The translations under genes were made by a program, and so were the position numbers. Of a stretch of 64,000 nucleotides of DNA, positions 51,940 to 59,951 are shown in pieces. This stretch comes from Streptomyces bluensis (GTDB taxonomy: Bacteria > Actinomycetota > Actinomycetes > Streptomycetales > Streptomycetaceae). Within the stretch, counting starts at the first letter, position 1. Each line of letters starts with the position of its first letter. Under the pieces are notes generated by a model, which saw only the letters and a list, made by a program, of their open reading frames with translations, was not told where the DNA came from and did not search any database. The stretch is taken from NCBI RefSeq assembly GCF_014650715.1, contig NZ_BMVM01000001.1:682001-746000 (forward strand). The letters run 5' to 3'.

Positions 51940-52398
51940 TCAGGGGTTCGTCCATGCCTCCGGGTCCTCGGCGAGATCCTGGACCTCATCGGGCAGTTCG
52001 GCCGTGGCCACGTCGGCCAGGGTGACCTCGCCCAGGATCTTGCGGACGTTGGCGCGTACCGCGATCCACAGGGGCAGCAGCGACTCCGCGGGGCCGACGT
52101 AGGAGAGCTCGGGCGGGCGCACGCCCCGTACGGACACCAGCGGCCCGTCCGCCACCCGGATCACATCGGCGATGGCGATCGTGTCCGCGGGCCGGGCCAG
52201 CCGGTAGCCGCCCTTCCCGCCGCGCTGGCTGACCACGAGCCCGCCCCGGCGCAGATCGCCCAGGATGCCCTCAAGGAACTTGTGCGGAATGCCCTGCGCC
52301 GCGGCGATCGCCTCGGCCTTGAGTGACGCGTCGTCACTCACCGAGGCCAGCTCCAGCGCCGCCCGCACCGCATAGTCCGCCTTGGCCGAGATCCGCAT
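51940..52398 (-). CDS. Rrf2-family transcriptional regulator
   Basis: This 152-residue winged-helix regulator begins MRISAKADYAVRAALELA, the usual Rrf2 start, with recognition region IPHKFLEGILGDLRRGGLVVSQRGGKGGYRLARP. It contains no cysteine at all, so it cannot bind an Fe-S cluster like IscR or NsrR. It is closer in concept to CymR-type sulfur regulators. ATG 52398 sits 6 nt after GATAAT, indicating a leaderless transcript; GTG 52416 is the alternative. It lies 53 bp downstream of the SfnB-like enzyme and may regulate it through the repeat at 53746-53777. Confidence 0.92.
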   Translation of the reverse strand: MRISAKADYAVRAALELASVSDDASLKAEAIAAAQGIPHKFLEGILGDLRRGGLVVSQRGGKGGYRLARPADTIAIADVIRVADGPLVSVRGVRPPELSYVGPAESLLPLWIAVRANVRKILGEVTLADVATAELPDEVQDLAEDPEAWTNP

Positions 52399-52451
52399 GC
52401 GCTGATTATCCGCCACCGCCCCGTCGCTCCGTCACCGGCCCGCACGGTCCG

Positions 52452-53720
52452 TCAGGAGGGGAGGGCGAACGGCGGGTGCGCGCCGCCCAGGCAGTAGTCC
52501 CCGACCTCGCGCAGCCGGGGGGCCACGGGCTCGCGCAGGGTGTGGGTGCGGGCGTTGCGCCAGAAGCGGTCGAATCCGTGCCGTGCGGAGGTGGCACCGG
52601 CGCCGATGACATCGAGGGCGTGGGTGGTGATCTCCTGTGCCGCGCGGGCGGCGGCGGCTTCGGCGGCGCCCGCGAGGACGGTGATCTCCGCGCACTCGTC
52701 GTCGCCGACGTCCTCGCCACGGGCCAGCCCGTGCACCAGGAACTCGATCGCTTCGCCGGCGAGTGCCGACGCGGCCCGCGCGGCGACGGCGAGTTCCCCG
52801 TAGGCGGTCAGCGTGTACGGGTCCTGGGGCGGGCCGCCGGGCCAGGGCCCCTGCGCGGACAGGTGCCGGGAGCCTTGGGCGGCCCTGCTGTACTCGCGGG
52901 CCTCACCGAGCAGTCCGTCGGCGACGCCGAGACAGAACTGAGCCGAGAACAGACGCGCCGTCGGCACGGCCAGGCCCGCGAAGGGGGACAGGACGCCCTC
53001 GTCCGAGGAGAGGGAGCCGAACACGTCACCGGCCGGGACCGGCACCGAGTCGAACTCGACGCTGCCGCCGGCCGCCAGCCGCTGCCCGAACACGTCCCCG
53101 TCACTGACGCAGGTCACGCCGGGGCGGGCGGGGTCGACAAGGACGGCCAGGGGTTCCCCGGTGTCGGACCGTACCGCACGCACCGCCAGCCGGTCGGCGA
53201 CCGCGACGCCACAGGCGTAGTCCTGGCGGCCGTCCAGCAGGTAACCGTCCCCGGTGGGGGTCAGCCTCAGTGGTGGCTCGTGGGCGGCGAAGCCGCCGCC
53301 CCAGCACCACTGCCCCGCCGCGGACTCCCGCTCGACCCGTGCGGCGAGAGCGGGAGCGGCGAAGAACCGCGCGCTGGAGGACAGGAAGTAGTGACAGCCC
53401 AGCAGCCGGCCGATGGCCCCGTCGGCCGCCGCGACCGTCCGGACGACGGCGTAGGCCGTGCGCCAGTCCGCGCCTCCCCCGCCGTGTTCGGCCGGTGTCA
53501 GCAGCGTCAGCAAGCCCGCCTCACGCAGCCGTGCGACCTCGTCGAGGGGCACCTTCCCGGCCTGCTCACGGTCGACCGCGTCCGTGGCCAGGTCGTCCGC
53601 CACCTCGCGGGCCGTGTGCAGCCGGCGGGCGTGTCCGGACTCGGCTTCGTCACCCCCGGCCGTGCACGCGCTTGCGACCGGCCCGCCATACCGAATCCGC
53701 AGCATGTCGGCCATCCTCAT
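52452..53720 (-). CDS. Acyl-CoA dehydrogenase-fold flavoprotein (SfnB/DszC-like)
   Basis: This 422-residue flavoprotein has the acyl-CoA dehydrogenase fold but resembles the SfnB/DszC monooxygenase branch used in organosulfur metabolism. It has an N-terminal helical domain (DEVARLREAGLLTLLTPAEHGGGGADW), a middle beta domain (WCWGGGFAAHEPPLRLTPTGDGYLLDG) and a C-terminal four-helix bundle (ALDVIGAGATSARHGFDRFWRNARTHTL). The catalytic Glu of true acyl-CoA dehydrogenases is not obvious. ATG 53720, 53714 or 53705 are possible. A perfect 9-bp inverted repeat lies just upstream, and an Rrf2 regulator follows. Confidence 0.87.
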   Translation of the reverse strand: MRMADMLRIRYGGPVASACTAGGDEAESGHARRLHTAREVADDLATDAVDREQAGKVPLDEVARLREAGLLTLLTPAEHGGGGADWRTAYAVVRTVAAADGAIGRLLGCHYFLSSSARFFAAPALAARVERESAAGQWCWGGGFAAHEPPLRLTPTGDGYLLDGRQDYACGVAVADRLAVRAVRSDTGEPLAVLVDPARPGVTCVSDGDVFGQRLAAGGSVEFDSVPVPAGDVFGSLSSDEGVLSPFAGLAVPTARLFSAQFCLGVADGLLGEAREYSRAAQGSRHLSAQGPWPGGPPQDPYTLTAYGELAVAARAASALAGEAIEFLVHGLARGEDVGDDECAEITVLAGAAEAAAARAAQEITTHALDVIGAGATSARHGFDRFWRNARTHTLREPVAPRLREVGDYCLGGAHPPFALPS

Positions 53721-53745
53721 CCGCCCCCATGACCGGGGTCAATGT

Positions 53746-53777
53746 TTCCCTAGTAAATCGATAGGAAAACTAGGGAA
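53746..53777. promoter_or_regulatory. Operator-like inverted repeat upstream of SfnB-like gene
   Basis: TTCCCTAGT (53746-53754) and ACTAGGGAA (53769-53777) are exact 9-bp arms around a 14-nt AT-rich spacer, 26 bp upstream of the ATG. The locally low GC stands out. The adjacent Rrf2 protein is the natural candidate binder. Confidence 0.55.
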
Positions 53778-53834
53778 GCTGGCCGGATCACGACCGATCG
53801 GCATTCCGTGATGGCCGGTTCGCGAGGGGAGCGC

Positions 53835-53950
53835 CGTCGTACCGCAGGCATGCGCTCCCTCGTGCCGACCGCCGGGAACATGCTGATCGGCACACTCAAC
53901 GGCACCAGCATCGTCAGTGTGCTCGCCGTGCACGACCTGCTGCACGCGGC
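53835..53950 (+). pseudogene. Relic of an amino-acid ABC transporter permease
   Basis: The plus strand reads MRSLVPTAGNMLIGTLNGTS and IVSVLAVHDLLHAA. This matches the EAA-loop and following helix of polar amino-acid ABC permeases (the stretch resembling P-GN-IG-LK-TS-VSV-A--DLL). The rest of the permease is absent on both sides. Such importers often stand beside SfnB-like enzymes, so this is probably the remains of a lost uptake system for a sulfur compound. Confidence 0.55.
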
Positions 53951-54001
53951 GATGGGACACGGCGAAGCCCGGGCGAAGCCGAGCGCGCCGTGTCCCTCGC
54001 T

Positions 54002-55144
54002 TCAGGCCGCCGCCACGGCGCCCCGCTCACCTCCGTCACGGTGAATGGGCGTGCCCGAGCCGGTCAGCGGAACGCCCGTCCCTCCCCTGCGGAGCGCGAC
54101 GATCTCCGCCGCGATGGACAGGGCGGTCTCCTCGGGGGTACGGGCGCCGAGGTCCAGGCCGATCGGTGACCTGAGACGGGCCAACTCCCCTTCCGTGACG
54201 CCCACCTCGCGCAGTCGCCGCTCGCGGTCGGTGTGGGTGCGGCGTGAGCCCATGGCGCCGACGAAGGCGACCGGCATCCGCAGGGCGTCCTTCAGCAGGG
54301 GCACGTCGAACTTGGCGTCGTGGGTGAGCACGCACAGCACGGTGCGCCCGTCGGTCTCCGTGCTCCGCAGGTAGCGGTGCGGCCAGTCGACGACGATGTC
54401 GTCGGCGTCGGGGAAGCGGGCCCGGGTGGCGAAGACGGCGCGGGCGTCGCAGACGGTCACGTGGTAGCCGAGGAACTTGCCCGCGCGCACCAGCGCCGCC
54501 GCGAAGTCGATCGCGCCGAAGACGATCATGCGGGGTGGCGGCACGCTCGACTCGACGAGCAGGGTGAGGCCGCCGGGGCAGTGGGAGCCGTCCTCGGAGA
54601 GCTCGATCGTGCCGGTGGTGCCGGTGTCCAGCAGGGCCCTGGCCTGGGCGAGCGCCGTGCGATCCAGCTCCGCGTGGCCGCCGAGCCCCCCTTCGTGGGA
54701 GCCGTCGGGGCGCACGAGCAGGGCCTGGCCGAGGAGTTCGGCCGGGCCCCGGACGACCCGGGCCAGGGCCGTCGGCTCGCCGCGGGCGGCGGCGAGCAGC
54801 GCCGGCCGGAGCACCGGCCTCACCGGCGCGTCCGCGCCGACCGGCGTGACCAGGATGTCGATGACCCCGCCGCAGGTCAGCCCGACCGCGAAGGCGTCCT
54901 CGTCGCTGTAGCCGAAGCGTTCGACGACGCTCTCACCGTCCTTCAGCGCCTGCGCGCACAGGTCGTACACGGCGCCCTCCACACAGCCTCCGGAGACCGA
55001 TCCGATGGCCGTGCCCTCGCTGTCGACGGCGAGGGCCGCACCGGGGCCGCGCGGTGCGCTGCCGCTCACCGCCACGACGGTGGCCACGGCGAAGCTCCGG
55101 CCCTCCTCGGCCCAGCGGTGCAGTTCCTCGGCGATGTCAAGCAT
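54002..55144 (-). CDS. XdhC/CoxI (PaoD-like) molybdenum cofactor maturation protein
   Basis: This 380-residue chaperone would insert sulfurated, cytosine- or guanine-modified molybdopterin into the partner oxidoreductase. The N-terminal XdhC domain has FAVATVVAVSGSAPRGPGAALAV and SVSGGCVEGAVYD with its conserved Cys. The C-terminal Rossmann-like domain has MIVFGAIDFAAALVRAGKFLGYHVTVCD and VGAMGSRRTHTDR. Its ATG overlaps the end of the large-subunit gene by 8 bp, so it is the fourth and last gene of the operon. Confidence 0.92.
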   Translation of the reverse strand: MLDIAEELHRWAEEGRSFAVATVVAVSGSAPRGPGAALAVDSEGTAIGSVSGGCVEGAVYDLCAQALKDGESVVERFGYSDEDAFAVGLTCGGVIDILVTPVGADAPVRPVLRPALLAAARGEPTALARVVRGPAELLGQALLVRPDGSHEGGLGGHAELDRTALAQARALLDTGTTGTIELSEDGSHCPGGLTLLVESSVPPPRMIVFGAIDFAAALVRAGKFLGYHVTVCDARAVFATRARFPDADDIVVDWPHRYLRSTETDGRTVLCVLTHDAKFDVPLLKDALRMPVAFVGAMGSRRTHTDRERRLREVGVTEGELARLRSPIGLDLGARTPEETALSIAAEIVALRRGGTGVPLTGSGTPIHRDGGERGAVAAA

Positions 55145-57269
55145 GTCCGCCAGCCGTCAGCACGCGGTCCGGCCGTATGGGGAGGTTGCGGTGGCGTACC
55201 CCGGTCGCGTGCCACACCGCGTTGGCGACCGCCGCCGCGGCGCCGACGATGCCGACCTCGCCGATGCCCTTGATCCCGACGGGGTCGTCCGGGTCCACGT
55301 CGTCCACCCAGTCCGCCTCGATGTGGGGGACGTCGGCGTGCGAGGCGACGTGGTAGCCCGCGAGGTCCGCACCGTAGTGTCCGCCCGTGGCCCGGTCCCG
55401 GACGGCCTCCTCGTGCAGGGCCATGGAGATGCCCCACGTCATCCCGCCGACGAGCTGGCTGCGGGCGGTCAGCGGGTTGACGATCCGGCCCGCCGCGAAG
55501 ATGCCGAGCATGCGCCGCACCCGCACCTCGCCGGTGGCGGGGTCCACGGCGACCTCGGCGAACTGCGCCCCGAAGGAGTGCCGTTCCTTCCGGGAGAGGG
55601 CGCCGATGGCCGCGGTGGTGTCCGACCGTACGGTGATCCCCTCCGGCGGGATGCCGGTGTTCAGGGCGAGCCGCTCCCGCAGTTCCCCGGCCGCGATCAT
55701 GACCGCCCACGACCAGGAGCGGGTGCCCGTCGAGCCGCCGGCGATCATCGCCGGTCCCAGGTCGCTGTCGCCGATGTGGACGCGGATCTGGTCCGGTGTG
55801 GTCTCCAGCGCGTCGGCGGCGACCAGGGTGAGCGCGGTCCGGGCCCCTGTTCCGATGTCCGCCGCGTTGACCCGCACGGTGAAGGTGCCGTCCGCTTCCG
55901 CCGTCACGGCCGCCGTGGACGGTCCGGCTCCCGCGCCGAAGGACGCCGCCGCCGTGCCGGTGCCGAGCAGCCAGCGGCCGTCCCGGCGCAGGCCCGGACG
56001 GGGGTCCCGGTCGGCCCAGCCGAACCTGCGGGCACCCTCGCGGAAGCAGGCGAGCAGGTTGCGGCTGCTGAAGGGCAGCCCCGAGACGGGACCGCGCTCG
56101 GGTTCGTTGCGCACGCGCAGCTCGATCGGGTCGATACCGCACTTCTCCGCGAGCTCGTCGAGCGCCGACTCCAGCGCGAACGACCCCGGCGCCTCACCCG
56201 GCGCCCGCATGAACGTCGGAGTCGGCACGTCGAGCCGTACGAGCCGGTTGGCCGTGTGGTGGGCGTCGGCGTCGTACATCACCCGGGCCGGCGCGGCGCA
56301 GGCCTCGATGAACTCGTGCACGGTCGAGGTGAGGCTCAGGGAGCTGTGGTCCAGTGCGCGCAGCCGTCCGTCGGCGTCGGCGCCGAGCCTGACCCGCTGC
56401 GTGGTGGGGCTGCGGTAGCCGGTGAGCGAGAACATCTGACGGCGCGTCATGATGACCCGGACGGGCCGCTGGAGCACGGTCGCGGCCATCACGGCGGCCA
56501 CCTGGTGGGCGCGCAGGCCCTTGCTGCCGAACCCGCCGCCGACGTGCTCGGACCGTACGCGCACCGAGGCCGGGTCGAGGGAGAACATGTTCGCGATCTC
56601 GCTCGCGACCCAGAAGGTGCCCTGGTTCGAGTCGACGACTTCGAGTCGCCCGCCGTCCCAGAGGGCCGTCGCCGCGTGCGGCTCCATCGGGTTGTGGTGC
56701 TCTTCCGGCGTGGTGTACTCGGCGTCCACGACGACCGCCGACGCGGCGAGTCCAGTCTCCAGGTCGCCCTTCTGCGTCACCGCCGGGCCGAAGTTGTCCA
56801 GCGGGTACGCGTCCGGACGGTCGGCGGAGAACGCGACGTCGTGCGGCTCCTGCTCGTAGTGCACGACGAGGGCTTCGGCTGCTTCCCGGGCCTGCTCGGA
56901 CGTCTCGGCGACGACCAGCGCCACCGGCCACCCCATGTGCGGCACCCGGTCGTGCTGGAAGACGGCGGCGGTCGGGTCGGGGGTGCCGAGCAGCCCCACG
57001 TAGTCGGTGTCGACACGCGGGGCGTTCTCGTGGTGCAGCACGGCCAGCACGCCCGGCATGGCGAGGACGGGCGCGGTGTCGACCGAGCGGATGCGGCCGC
57101 GGGCGACGGTGGACAGCGCCAGCCAGCCATGGGCGAGTTCGGCGAACGGGATCTCGCCCGCGTACCGGGCCGCCCCCGTCACCTTGTCCCGGCCCTCCAC
57201 CCGGGTGTGCGCGCTGCCGACGGAGCCCTTGACCGCCCTGGTACCGGTCGTGGTCGTGGCGGTGGTCAT
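55137..57269 (-). CDS. Molybdopterin-binding large subunit of xanthine-oxidase-family oxidoreductase (PaoC-like)
   Basis: This 710-residue catalytic subunit binds the Mo cofactor. The N-terminal a/b hammerhead domain starts VEGRDKVTGAARYAGEIPF. Mo-cofactor motifs are EHVGGGFGSKG, FMRAPGEAPGSFALES, and the C-terminal VGIKGIGEVGIVGAAAA containing the catalytic base Glu. Length suits PaoC/YagR-type aldehyde oxidoreductases rather than full xanthine dehydrogenase. The ATG overlaps the FAD-subunit stop (ATGA). No Tat signal is visible on any subunit, so the complex is likely cytoplasmic. Confidence 0.94.
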   Translation of the reverse strand: MTTATTTTGTRAVKGSVGSAHTRVEGRDKVTGAARYAGEIPFAELAHGWLALSTVARGRIRSVDTAPVLAMPGVLAVLHHENAPRVDTDYVGLLGTPDPTAAVFQHDRVPHMGWPVALVVAETSEQAREAAEALVVHYEQEPHDVAFSADRPDAYPLDNFGPAVTQKGDLETGLAASAVVVDAEYTTPEEHHNPMEPHAATALWDGGRLEVVDSNQGTFWVASEIANMFSLDPASVRVRSEHVGGGFGSKGLRAHQVAAVMAATVLQRPVRVIMTRRQMFSLTGYRSPTTQRVRLGADADGRLRALDHSSLSLTSTVHEFIEACAAPARVMYDADAHHTANRLVRLDVPTPTFMRAPGEAPGSFALESALDELAEKCGIDPIELRVRNEPERGPVSGLPFSSRNLLACFREGARRFGWADRDPRPGLRRDGRWLLGTGTAAASFGAGAGPSTAAVTAEADGTFTVRVNAADIGTGARTALTLVAADALETTPDQIRVHIGDSDLGPAMIAGGSTGTRSWSWAVMIAAGELRERLALNTGIPPEGITVRSDTTAAIGALSRKERHSFGAQFAEVAVDPATGEVRVRRMLGIFAAGRIVNPLTARSQLVGGMTWGISMALHEEAVRDRATGGHYGADLAGYHVASHADVPHIEADWVDDVDPDDPVGIKGIGEVGIVGAAAAVANAVWHATGVRHRNLPIRPDRVLTAGGHA

Positions 57270-58258
57270 CGGGCGGTCTCCTCGGCGAGTTCGGTCAGCA
57301 CGGCCACCACGAGGTTGCGCATGAGGGTCACCTTGTATCCGTTGTGCGGCAGCGGCTTCGCGGCGGCCAGTTCGGCGTCCGCGGCGGCGGCGAAGGTCTC
57401 GGCGTCGGCCGGTGCCCCGGCCAGGGCGCGTTCGGCCGTGCGGGCCCGCCACGGCCGGGACGCCACCGCCCCGAAGGCCAGGCGCACGTCCTGTACGACA
57501 CCGTCCCGCACGTCGAGCGCGGCCGCGATCGAGCCGATGGCGAAGGCGTAGGAGGCGCGCTCGCGCACCTTCCGGTACCGCGAGTGGGCGGCGACCGGCG
57601 CGGGCGGCAGAGTGACGCCCGTGATCAGCGCCCCCGGCGGCAGGGCGGTCTCCCGGTGCGGGGTGTCGCCCACCGGGAGGTAGAACTCGGCGAGCGGCAA
57701 CTCGCCGGGCCCGTCGGACGTCTCGTACGACACGACGGCGTCGAAGGCCGCCAGCGCCACCCCCATGTCGGAGGGGTGGGTGGCCACACAGTGCGCGGAA
57801 GCGCCCAGGATCGCGTGGTTGTGGTGCTCGCCCTCGACGGCGGGGCAACCGCTGCCGGGCACGCGCTTGTTGCACGGCTTGGTCACGTCGGCGAAGTAGC
57901 CGCAGCGGGTGCGCTGGAGCAGGTTCCCGCCGACCGTGGCCATGTTGCGCAGCTGACCGGAGGCACCCGCCAGCACCGCCTGCGTCAGCGCCGGGTAACG
58001 GCGGCGGACTTCGGGGTGGGCGGCGAGGTCGCTGTTGGTGACGGTCGCGCCGATCCGCAGGCCGCCGTCCGCCGGTACCTCTATGCGGTCCAGCGGGAGT
58101 TCACGGACGTCGACGAGGCGGGTGGGCCGCTCGACGCCGGTCTTCATCAGGTCGACGAGGTTGGTGCCGCCGCCGAGGAAACGGGCGTCCGGGTCGGCGT
58201 CGAGCAGCGCGAGGGCGCCGGAGACGTCGAGGGCGCGCTGGTAGGCGAACTCCTTCAT
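57266..58258 (-). CDS. FAD-binding subunit with extra Fe-S cysteines (PaoB-like)
   Basis: This 330-residue FAD subunit shows ARFLGGGTNLVDLMKTG and the FAD-contacting ATVGGNLLQRTRCGYF. It then has an insertion with four cysteines (TRCGYF, KPCNKR, GSGCPA, SAHCVA), as in E. coli PaoB, where they hold a 4Fe-4S cluster. That feature points to a PaoABC-type aldehyde oxidoreductase. It starts with ATG overlapping the small-subunit stop as ATGA, giving tight translational coupling. Confidence 0.93.
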   Translation of the reverse strand: MKEFAYQRALDVSGALALLDADPDARFLGGGTNLVDLMKTGVERPTRLVDVRELPLDRIEVPADGGLRIGATVTNSDLAAHPEVRRRYPALTQAVLAGASGQLRNMATVGGNLLQRTRCGYFADVTKPCNKRVPGSGCPAVEGEHHNHAILGASAHCVATHPSDMGVALAAFDAVVSYETSDGPGELPLAEFYLPVGDTPHRETALPPGALITGVTLPPAPVAAHSRYRKVRERASYAFAIGSIAAALDVRDGVVQDVRLAFGAVASRPWRARTAERALAGAPADAETFAAAADAELAAAKPLPHNGYKVTLMRNLVVAVLTELAEETAR

Positions 58259-58827
58259 GCCGCCGCCTCCTCGGCCTTGGCGGTCTCCACCTCGGCCCCG
58301 GCGGCGCGGGCGACCGCCTGGACGATGGACACGTACGCGCCACAGCGGCACAGATTGCCGCTCATCCGCTCCCGGATCTCCTCGGGCGTCAGGGGTGGCG
58401 GCCCCGCCTCGGGCCGGACGTCGTCGGTGGCGGCGCTCGGCCAGCCCGCGGCGTGCTCCTCGATCACCGCGATCGCCGAACAGATCTGTCCCGGTGTGCA
58501 GTAACCGCACTGGTAGCCGTCCAGATCGAGAAACGCCTGCTGCACCGGGTGCAGCCGCTCCCCCTCCGCCACGCCCTCGATGGTCGTGATCTCACGGCCC
58601 TCGGCCGCCACGGCGAGTTGCAGACAGGACACGGCCCTGCGTCCGTCGAGCAGGACCGTGCAGGCACCGCACTGCCCCTGGTCACAGCCCTTCTTGGTGC
58701 CGGTCAGATCGAGACGCTCACGCAGGGCGTCGAGCAGGGTGGTGCGGTGGTCGACGGACAGCGTGTGCTTCTCGCCGTTGATGTTCAGGGTGATGGCGCT
58801 GTACGTCGAGGAGGGGACTGGGGCCAT
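58255..58827 (-). CDS. 2Fe-2S small subunit (PaoA-like)
   Basis: This 190-residue iron-sulfur subunit relays electrons within the molybdenum hydroxylase complex. The N-terminal plant-ferredoxin-type cluster is KKGCDQGQCGACTVLLDG with its fourth ligand in AVSCLQL. The second cluster is in the C-terminal domain at YQCGYCTPGQ and GNLCRCGAY. ATG 58827 has GAAGG 6 nt upstream and is preferred over 58857. No Tat signal is present. It is the first gene of the operon, divergent from the TetR gene. Confidence 0.94.
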   Translation of the reverse strand: MAPVPSSTYSAITLNINGEKHTLSVDHRTTLLDALRERLDLTGTKKGCDQGQCGACTVLLDGRRAVSCLQLAVAAEGREITTIEGVAEGERLHPVQQAFLDLDGYQCGYCTPGQICSAIAVIEEHAAGWPSAATDDVRPEAGPPPLTPEEIRERMSGNLCRCGAYVSIVQAVARAAGAEVETAKAEEAAA

Positions 58828-58989
58828 GATCAGCCTTCTTTCGCATATCCGGAGCACGTCGGGGAGACGGTCCGGCAGTCAGACGCATCAGGAGACATAT
58901 CGGAAGACGACAGATGAGTAGGTGATGTATCAGGAGGTGACCTGAGGGAGGCGGAAACATGAAGGAGAGACGGTGATGGCGCTGTACGT
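58789..58989. repeat. 18-bp exact direct repeat at start of small-subunit gene
   Basis: GGTGATGGCGCTGTACGT occurs at 58789-58806, inside the small-subunit coding start (TYSAIT), and again at 58972-58989 upstream. It suggests a partial duplication of the 5' end of the gene, 183 bp apart. Confidence 0.7.
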
Positions 58990-59087
58990 GACGACGCCGG
59001 TTCGGGAGCATGCACGGTGGGGGGACACTGAGAGCGACGGCCATCGGCCGCCGGCACCCCCGCACCCAGGGGTAAGGTGCCCTTGAC

Positions 59088-59101
59088 CGGACAGCTGTCC
59101 G
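59088..59101. promoter_or_regulatory. TetR operator copy 1
   Basis: CGGACAGCTGTCCG is a perfect 14-bp palindrome. It overlaps the -35/spacer of a plus-strand promoter (TTGACC 59083-59088, TAGAAA 59106-59111, 17-nt spacer) in front of the TetR gene. Confidence 0.7.
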
Positions 59102-59116
59102 CCCATAGAAACGTAA

Positions 59117-59130
59117 CGGACAGTTGTCCG
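59117..59130. promoter_or_regulatory. TetR operator copy 2
   Basis: CGGACAGTTGTCCG repeats the same box with one centre change, 29 bp from copy 1 centre to centre. Paired sites suggest cooperative autorepression and control of the divergent oxidoreductase operon. Confidence 0.65.
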
Positions 59131-59175
59131 GTTAAGCAAGGACGGGTTTTGGCCACGAGCCCGCGAGGAGGACGC

Positions 59176-59751
59176 GTGCAGAAGAAGGACGCACCTCTGC
59201 GCTCGGACGCGCAGCGAAACCGCGAGCGCATCCTGGAAGTCGCGGTGGCCGAGCTGACCCTCTGCGCGGACGCCCCGCTGAGCGCGATCGCCAAGAAGGC
59301 GGGCGTCGGGCAGGGCACGTTCTACCGCAACTTCCCCAATCGCGAGGCGCTCGTCCTGGAGATCTACCGCCACGAGATGCAGCAGGTCGCCGACAGCGCC
59401 GCCCAGTTGCTCAGCACCCGGGAACCCGACCGGGCGCTGCGCGAGTGGATGGACCACCTCGCCCGGTTCGCCATGACCAAGGCCGGTCTGGCGGACGCGA
59501 TCCGGCAGGCCACCAGCGGACCGGGGTCCCCGGCGAAACCGGGACACGCCCCGGTGACCGCCGCGGCCGAACTCCTGCTCCACGCCAGCGAAGAGGCCGG
59601 CATCATCCGACCGGGAGTGACCGCCGAGGACTTCTTCCTCGCCATCGGCGGCCTCTGGCAGATCGACCCTCACGGGGACTGGCAGCCGCGCGTCACCCGG
59701 CTCCTGGACCTGATCATGGACGGACTGCGCGCGGGAGCACCCGGGCGCTGA
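59176..59751 (+). CDS. TetR-family transcriptional regulator
   Basis: This 191-residue repressor has the N-terminal helix-turn-helix SDAQRNRERILEVAVAELTLCADAPLSAIAKKAGVGQGTFYRNFPNREALVLEIY-type region, seen as IAKKAGVGQGTFYRNFPNRE, then an all-helical ligand domain ending LLDLIMDGLRAG. The ligand is unknown; an aldehyde or a compound handled by the divergent oxidoreductase is a reasonable guess. GTG 59176 follows GGAGG. Two matching palindromes lie upstream at 59088-59101 and 59117-59130. Confidence 0.92.
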   Translation: MQKKDAPLRSDAQRNRERILEVAVAELTLCADAPLSAIAKKAGVGQGTFYRNFPNREALVLEIYRHEMQQVADSAAQLLSTREPDRALREWMDHLARFAMTKAGLADAIRQATSGPGSPAKPGHAPVTAAAELLLHASEEAGIIRPGVTAEDFFLAIGGLWQIDPHGDWQPRVTRLLDLIMDGLRAGAPGR

Positions 59752-59951
59752 GCCCTCGCACCGTCACACGAGCCCCTCAAGTACCCAGACGCCACATCGA
59801 GGACAACTGGTGCGTGCACGACTGTTGTCCGGATCGGCGCCGGGCGGCTTACATATGGAGGGCTCCGACGAATGCGCTTTCCTGCACTTTCCTGCACCAC
59901 GAACTCCGGCCGACCCGTGTGGCGTGTCCAGCCGACGAGGGGTGTCCAGCG

